From Nitrosospira sp. Nl5 (GTDB taxonomy: Bacteria > Pseudomonadota > Gammaproteobacteria > Burkholderiales > Nitrosomonadaceae), in NCBI RefSeq assembly GCF_900102495.1, contig NZ_FMVQ01000008.1, positions 88,316-152,315 of the forward strand: 64,000 nucleotides of DNA, written 5' to 3'. The notes below the pieces were generated by a model, which was given only the letters and a program-made list of their open reading frames with translations, did not search any database and was not told where the DNA came from. Shown in pieces: positions 59,960 to 64,000 of the stretch. Every line of letters begins with the position of its first letter. The stretch's first letter is position 1. The translations under genes and the position numbers were made by a program.

Positions 59960-60772
59960 ATGAGTCAATACACGACACTTGAAAGGAATCGATATTTTGA
60001 GGTGCTGGGTAGCCTCAATGTAGAAAATCGTGGGGACAACAAAGTCGCTATGCTATCCGAGCTGGATATGACTTCCGCGCAAGCACTACGCGCCGCCATT
60101 AACCAGCAGGCCGGTATCAAGCCTTCATATACCGCAATTGTAGCAAAAGCAATCTCAATAGCCCTAAGAGAGCATCCGTATGCAAACCGGATGGCTGTGG
60201 AAAGGTTGTTCTGGAAACGTATCCTTCAATTACATGATGTGCATATGACTATCGCGGTGGAGCGTGACCGCCCGGGTATTGAGCAAGCTGTATTTGCCGG
60301 TACGATCCGCGATACAGACAAATTAGATCTGACTGCTATCACTAGAGAATTGCAAAGCCTGGCACAGTCGACGGAGGAAACCAATGAGCGCTGGCGTCTG
60401 CTCAAGCGTATGGTCGAAACGGTTCCTCCTTCCCTGGCGCGTTGGTTGATCTCAATTCCGCGCTGGTTCCCTGATCAATGGATTCAGCATCGGGGGGGGG
60501 CTGTCATGATTTCGTCACCCGCAAAATATGGCGTCGATATGATGGTGGCAAATTGGCCCTGGCCTATAGGGTATTCTTTCGGCTTGGTGAAAGACCGTGT
60601 CATCGCCGTGAATGGAGCGATACTGATACGTCCAACCATGGTGCTTACCATGAGCTTCGACCGCCGCTTGATGGGGGGCGCTCCTGCGGCGCGCTTCTTT
60701 CGCGCGGTGTGCGAGCATATCGAGCACGCTGAGCGCGATATGGCCTTGCCCGTCAGTATGGTTGAAAGCTAA
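59960..60772 (+). CDS. Stand-alone E2-type acyltransferase-fold protein with degenerate catalytic motif
   Basis: 270-residue protein resembling only the catalytic domain of 2-oxoacid dehydrogenase E2 (SYTAIVAKAISIALREHP, AVMISSPAKYGVD, MSFDRRLMGGAPAARFF). It lacks lipoyl and subunit-binding domains. The E2 motif DHRxxDG, seen intact in aceF at 42.0-43.4 kb, is here D234-R-R-L-M-G-G240, so both the catalytic His and the Asp are replaced. A helical insert with RWFPDQWIQHRGG is non-standard. It is either inactive or repurposed, for example for CoA-ester binding. It lies directly behind the glycosyltransferase gene. Confidence 0.8.
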   Translation: MSQYTTLERNRYFEVLGSLNVENRGDNKVAMLSELDMTSAQALRAAINQQAGIKPSYTAIVAKAISIALREHPYANRMAVERLFWKRILQLHDVHMTIAVERDRPGIEQAVFAGTIRDTDKLDLTAITRELQSLAQSTEETNERWRLLKRMVETVPPSLARWLISIPRWFPDQWIQHRGGAVMISSPAKYGVDMMVANWPWPIGYSFGLVKDRVIAVNGAILIRPTMVLTMSFDRRLMGGAPAARFFRAVCEHIEHAERDMALPVSMVES

Positions 60773-60891
60773 TGCGGTGCTTGCCGTTCGAATGGAAGAA
60801 CTGCAGTATTGTGCGGACAGAATCCCAGATAATGGTATCGAAGCGGAACAGTAAACGGTAGATTATGCACTGCGAAGTGCTGTGGCATGAC

Positions 60892-60921
60892 AAAAAGGCC
60901 ACCCTACCGGGTGGCCTTTTT
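60892..60921. terminator. Bidirectional intrinsic terminator
   Basis: GGCCACCC (60897-60904) and GGGTGGCC (60909-60916) form a perfect 8-bp stem with a TACC loop, flanked by A5 and T5. It lies 24 bases past the PEP-CTERM gene on the minus strand and 120 bases past the E2-like gene on the plus strand, and can end both transcripts. Confidence 0.93.
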
Positions 60922-60944
60922 GATTGCTTGTTTTGCTTGTCAGA

Positions 60945-61760
60945 TCAGGTACGGCGGCGACGGCTTGCAAGGCCAAAGCCAAGCAGACCAATGCCGACTA
61001 GGGCCATCATGCTGGGCTCCGGGACTTGCTGGGTAAAGTCTTGCGACGTATCTGTCTGTATCACGAAGGCTGTCGCGCTGTCGGCGCCCGTGGCAGCACC
61101 ATTAAAAGCCGCCGGCCGGGTATAGGTCGGCGAGGACTGGCCTGGAAAAATCAACGATGCTTGCAACGTGGTCCCGAGCAGGTCGGGGTTTACAAAGGTA
61201 TTATTGGTATCGGTGACGGTGCCGGTCAGGAAACCGCCTCCTACACCGGTCGTCGCGGAGAAGCTGCTATCTCCGGTATTCCACGTACCGCTCAATATGT
61301 TCACTCCGTCGAGGAAGCCGGTACCGGCTGCCTGATTCGCGTCAGGACTATCATCGTGAAAAACATCCCAAGTTCCCGAGTTCAATGTGATGTCGATGGA
61401 GGAACAACCGTCATTTACGCAAGTCGCGGTTTGCGTAATGGTCGAGAATATCGTGGCTTCATAGCTTCCACTTGCGGAACCGGGGGATGCCACGTACAGT
61501 TCATTTACCGGTGAGGTCGTGCTGATGACGCCCGCGAAGGCCTGATAGGTTAAGGTGAAAACGTCGGTGTCGCCAGTGGTGTTCGCGCCAGTGAGATTAA
61601 AGTCCTGAATCCAGCCACCGCCATTTGAATGCCAGTCGATGCCTGAGAAATTCTGCAGCACCCCATCCGGACTGAATGTATTGTAACTGGCGGCATGTCC
61701 AATGGTCACTCCCCCAGTTAATGCTGTGGCTATTACTAAATTAATAAGCTTTTTTTTCAT
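60945..61760 (-). CDS. PEP-CTERM surface protein
   Basis: 271-residue secreted protein. The signal peptide (MKKKLINLVIATALTGGVTI, ending GHA) is followed by a Gly/Thr/Ser-rich beta-type domain with few charges and one cysteine pair (CVNDGC). The C-terminal sorting signal is VPEPSMMALVGIGLLGFGLA plus RRRR: a PEP motif, a hydrophobic helix and a basic tail cleaved by exosortase. ATG 61760 has CGGAGA seven bases upstream and is preferred over a codon nine residues earlier. A near-consensus sigma-54 promoter lies about 55 bases upstream. The biological role is unknown. Confidence 0.92.
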   Translation of the reverse strand: MKKKLINLVIATALTGGVTIGHAASYNTFSPDGVLQNFSGIDWHSNGGGWIQDFNLTGANTTGDTDVFTLTYQAFAGVISTTSPVNELYVASPGSASGSYEATIFSTITQTATCVNDGCSSIDITLNSGTWDVFHDDSPDANQAAGTGFLDGVNILSGTWNTGDSSFSATTGVGGGFLTGTVTDTNNTFVNPDLLGTTLQASLIFPGQSSPTYTRPAAFNGAATGADSATAFVIQTDTSQDFTQQVPEPSMMALVGIGLLGFGLASRRRRT

Positions 61761-61814
61761 GGTTTCTCCGAGGCGTAATTTAAACAAAGTCGTGGTAATT
61801 ACACTTTTTTATGA

Positions 61815-61831
61815 AGCAATCATTGTGCCAG
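61815..61831 (-). promoter_or_regulatory. Sigma-54 (RpoN) promoter of the PEP-CTERM gene
   Basis: Read on the minus strand this is CTGGCACAATGATTGCT, an exact TGGCAC-N5-TTGC match to the -24/-12 consensus. GG lies at 61829-61828 and GC at 61817-61816. The transcription start would be near 61804, leaving a 5' leader of about 44 bases before ATG 61760. Sigma-54 control by the PrsK/PrsR pair is known for PEP-CTERM genes of some exosortase bacteria. Confidence 0.85.
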
Positions 61832-61894
61832 ACCTTATATCAATCCATTATTGTTCAACATTACCAATTAAATCAATAAGGTGCAAGTGACAGT

Positions 61895-61906
61895 GGCACA
61901 TGTGCC
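61895..61906. promoter_or_regulatory. 12-bp palindrome, candidate enhancer-binding-protein site
   Basis: GGCACATGTGCC is a perfect palindrome centred about 96 bases upstream of the predicted sigma-54 start, the normal distance for a bacterial enhancer-binding protein. PrsR is the obvious candidate, but no prsR gene is in the window and only one copy of the site was noticed. Confidence 0.5.
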
Positions 61907-62493
61907 TGGAATAACAAATTACGAGATGTAAAAAATCTCGACAAATAAGCAGGGTCTTAGGAAGTTAAAGCGGTTGAGTCTTAACATTTAAGTATTGAAA
62001 TGTAGAGGGCATCACGGCAATGATTGAAGCGGAACCTGGTTTCTTTGGGATGCGGGTAGAAGGTTCCTATAGCCACGCCTTTGAACTTGATCAGTCTTCT
62101 TTTTTGTGTTCCTAAATAAGTCCTTGATTATATTTTCTTTATCGAATGGAGGAGTCGTTGGTCGATTGCGGGGGTAGCGGAGAATAAGTGGTGGGAAATG
62201 GCGAGGCTGATCCAGAAGAGTGATTCTGCGTGTGCGTGTCTGAGCTGAGGGGTATTCACTTCTGCAGTAGTATCCCTACTGCTAACAAAGTCGGACGTTG
62301 CTCTAGCTACCAAGCATCAACGTTAAACAACCACCAGACGCTTGGTGTGAGATGCGATGTCTATTACACGGTGTCGGAAAAATTTACATTCCTGTGGCTG
62401 TTCTTTGTATTCTGTATTACCGCTCAATCATGAAGGGGAGATGGGACTGACACAAATCCGCGTTACGCCAGTTTCTGTTTAGAATTTCCCCAA
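61907..62493. other. Gene-free stretch with small hairpins
   Basis: I support no gene here. A 6-bp inverted repeat CGAGAT/ATCTCG lies at 61922-61940. A perfect 7-bp hairpin GCAGTAG-TATCC-CTACTGC lies at 62264-62282, with no T tract after it. The short frame on the minus strand at 62128-62313 has no recognisable domain. The region is AT-rich and must include the end of the 62494-63270 transcript. Confidence 0.45.
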
Positions 62494-63270
62494 CTAATTA
62501 TTTTCCTCATGCTTAGAGAAACAGTAGGGGTAAAGGGATCGTTCATTGTGGTTACGAGAGCCAGCTAAAAAAGCAATTTTCTTACCGACATAACCCAGTT
62601 CTAAGTGCAGCAGCACGGCTGGTGCGCCAACACGCGGACAGGTACGTATGTCGCTGATTTGGCGGAAACCAAACATACGCTTGTGAGATGCGGCGTGGCG
62701 GGGATTGACTTCGCCGAATAAATCAGTCGCTTTGTAGACGTTATGTGCGTAGATGTAAGCAAGGTGAAAGAGCGCCGCAAGTATCTCCTTTGAGCTGTGC
62801 TGTGGATCTAAAGCAAATTTCGACAGCTCGCAGACTTTTCTACCCTTCGACCGGAAGGTGTCGATTTCCTCCCCGTAAAGTTCATCGGCAAGTAGACCAT
62901 CATCCGAATCGAGCCCTAATGTGACCGTGCCGACCAGCTTCTGCCCACTAGATGCCACGAGCGTGAGCCGGTTAGGGTTAGGTGAACAAACCTCAGTATT
63001 CTCGACATGATAACCGCGCCAGGAATACATGCGCTCAATGAGCGCGCTTGCTCCGTTGCGAAGTCCAAGAGAATCGGCCAGACGAATACTATAGTCACCA
63101 CGCTTCAAAACGCATTTTTTGTGGTCGGGGATTTCATCCCGGAACTCCTCGATTAAGGGTGCATTCGACGTTGGCAGTACACGCAGCGCACTACAGTGTC
63201 CGCTTGTTCTGACAGACGAGGGAGAACGGGCTCTATTGGCGTGAAGGCCTTTATCGTTTTGTAATTGCAT
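62494..63270 (-). CDS. FeeM-like N-acyltransferase (autoinducer-synthase fold)
   Basis: 258-residue protein resembling the N-acyl amino acid synthase FeeM core: YSIRLADSLGLRNGASALIERMYSWRGY at the N-terminal side, then LTLVASSGQKLVGTVTLGLD, GRKVCELSKFALDP and HLAYIYAHNVYKATDLFGEVNPRH. It differs from the 49009-49743 acyltransferase in sequence pattern, so the region has two separate members of the superfamily. FeeM enzymes join an acyl-ACP chain to tyrosine, but the substrate here is unknown. The first 45 residues look disordered. Confidence 0.8.
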   Translation of the reverse strand: MQLQNDKGLHANRARSPSSVRTSGHCSALRVLPTSNAPLIEEFRDEIPDHKKCVLKRGDYSIRLADSLGLRNGASALIERMYSWRGYHVENTEVCSPNPNRLTLVASSGQKLVGTVTLGLDSDDGLLADELYGEEIDTFRSKGRKVCELSKFALDPQHSSKEILAALFHLAYIYAHNVYKATDLFGEVNPRHAASHKRMFGFRQISDIRTCPRVGAPAVLLHLELGYVGKKIAFLAGSRNHNERSLYPYCFSKHEENN

Positions 63271-63520
63271 GACGTAATGTCCAGGGATCTATTCGATTAA
63301 TTCAAAAAACATCGGATTGACAGGAGCTCAAGCAATTCCTGCGATGCGATCTTTCCGTTGATAAACTGTGTAAACGTCTTATGTAGGACTTGCAAATTGA
63401 GAGCACTTTACTTTAAAGCATGTACTACTTAAGGTTCGTTCGCTTTACTAAAAAATATCTTTGCAAAATATAGTAGGGTAACTTGCCTTGCATTAGCATA
63501 AGCACAATTCATGCCAGAAT

Positions 63521-63562
63521 ATTTAACTATTTGTAATCATGTTGTTAACAATATAGTTAAAT
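63521..63562. repeat. Nested AT-rich inverted repeats, operator candidate
   Basis: ATTTAACTAT (63521-63530) and ATAGTTAAAT (63553-63562) are perfect 10-bp inverted repeats 22 bases apart. The perfect palindrome TTGTTAACAA (63542-63551) lies inside. They sit about 250-290 bases upstream of the FeeM-like gene start and could bind a dimeric regulator or form a cruciform. Confidence 0.4.
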
Positions 63563-63634
63563 GTTTTGGTGTCGCCAAACCCAGTCAGCTATTTATCTCA
63601 ATAAGCTAACTAATTGTTTTTATGAAGATTTTAA

Positions 63635-63652
63635 TGTCGCCAGGAAGCGACA
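63635..63652 (-). terminator. Weak stem-loop downstream of the TPR gene
   Basis: TGTCGC (63635-63640) and GCGACA (63647-63652) form a 6-bp stem with a CAGGAA loop. On the minus strand it lies about 175 bases beyond the TPR-gene stop and is followed by ATTAAAATC, a poor U tract. It is a possible weak terminator or just a local hairpin. Confidence 0.3.
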
Positions 63653-63825
63653 GTTTTCCGAGCGTTTGCGGTGGAAGGTCGTTATCGGTTAAGCGAAAGG
63701 ATTAGGGATGGGTGTAGTGCAACGATTGCACTCGTGTGCTGCTTGATGATCAGGCTGATAGTTTACGGAACCATGATATTTGATTAGGATCCTACTGTAG
63801 CGCGCAGGCATGTTACGTACATTTC

Positions 63826-64000
63826 TTACAACTGTTTGAGCAATATTTTTGCTTCATTGACGGAAGAGAAGTGCTTATCGGTAGCGAGCAACTGCTCAAG
63901 TTCCTTGCGCGCTTTCTCCTTCTCACCGGCTTTAACCAGGCCGAGAATAAAATGATAGCGGATTTGGCCTACTTTCGGGGCCATGGAGACGGCTTCCGCC
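63826..64000 (-). CDS. TPR protein, C-terminal end (probably PEP-CTERM system lipoprotein PrsT)
   Basis: The frame is open to the right edge, so only the last 57 residues are visible. They form TPR-like helices (GQIRYHFILGLVKAGEKEKA, RKELEQLLATDKHFSSVNEA) and end in KILLKQL followed by TAA. The TPR lipoprotein PrsT of exosortase clusters ends in a similar way. Given the PEP-CTERM gene and the two acyltransferases nearby, PrsT is my best guess, but a generic TPR protein cannot be excluded from this fragment. Confidence 0.65.
   Translation of the reverse strand, partial: AEAVSMAPKVGQIRYHFILGLVKAGEKEKARKELEQLLATDKHFSSVNEAKILLKQL

Larger units (their letters stand above)
63271..63825. other. AT-rich intergenic region upstream of the FeeM-like gene
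   Basis: 555 bases with no supported gene, between the FeeM-like gene start and the end of the TPR gene (both minus strand). It contains the inverted repeats at 63521-63562 and 63635-63652, listed separately. The promoter of the FeeM-like gene should lie here, but no sigma-54 match (GCAA-N5-GTGCCA on the plus strand) is present and no clear sigma-70 pair stands out. Confidence 0.5.

Noticed and set aside
62128..62313. Minus-strand 61-residue frame
   Set aside because: No domain, no clear ribosome binding site and it lies in AT-rich gene-free DNA. Chance open frame is likelier.

Overview
The window reads as a chromosomal segment of a betaproteobacterial ammonia oxidiser, most likely Nitrosospira or a close relative (Nitrosomonadaceae). 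This is inferred from a small class I cytochrome c resembling the nitrosomonad cytochrome c-552, an Rh-type (not Amt-type) ammonium channel, a PEP-CTERM/exosortase-associated gene set with a sigma-54 promoter, and betaproteobacterial gene orders (mreBCD-mrdA-rodA-rlpA, gatCAB, rsfS-rlmH-maf-rng). No amo, hao or rRNA genes and no convincing tRNA genes are visible.

Left part (1-30 kb) is mostly housekeeping. It holds the 3' end of ahcY followed by metF (methyl cycle, with a long hairpin between them), a class V aminotransferase, and the minus-strand cell-shape cluster mreB-mreC-mreD-mrdA-rodA-rlpA. Divergent from that cluster are gatC-gatA-gatB. Then come transketolase, a PTR1-type pteridine reductase divergent from a MidA-type methyltransferase, a CBS protein, a GDT1-type manganese exporter, a GlcF-like iron-sulfur protein with an anomalous 5' end, coq7, OsmC-like, YdcF-like, cytochrome c, a DUF255/YyaL protein, ilvD, lgt, a small methyltransferase and a START-like periplasmic protein.

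Middle part (29.7-48.7 kb): an orphan histidine kinase, ynfA, a small lipoprotein and a DCC-family protein form a slightly accessory patch. After these come recQ (abutted by a 147-bp element bounded by 22-bp inverted repeats), pyrC, a FAD/NAD reductase and an unknown membrane protein. The segment ends with folD, aceE-aceF, nadD-rsfS-rlmH-maf-rng and the Rh-type ammonium channel.

Right part (49-64 kb) is an accessory envelope/lipid-type island. It contains an exosortase-system-associated acyltransferase (TIGR03694-like) behind a LolA-like periplasmic carrier, and an outer-membrane barrel protein. A tight ThiF(E1-like)-nitroreductase gene pair follows, then a LolCDE/MacB-like ABC exporter with two paralogous 403-residue permeases, a GT-B glycosyltransferase, and a stand-alone E2-type acyltransferase fold that lacks the catalytic His. 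Next is a PEP-CTERM surface protein with a near-consensus sigma-54 promoter and an upstream palindrome, then a second (FeeM-like) N-acyltransferase. At the window edge is the end of a TPR protein, probably PrsT of the exosortase locus. My working reading, which is inference, is that these genes make, modify and export an acylated/glycosylated small molecule or lipid linked to the PEP-CTERM extracellular system. I regard this as the most interesting part of the window.
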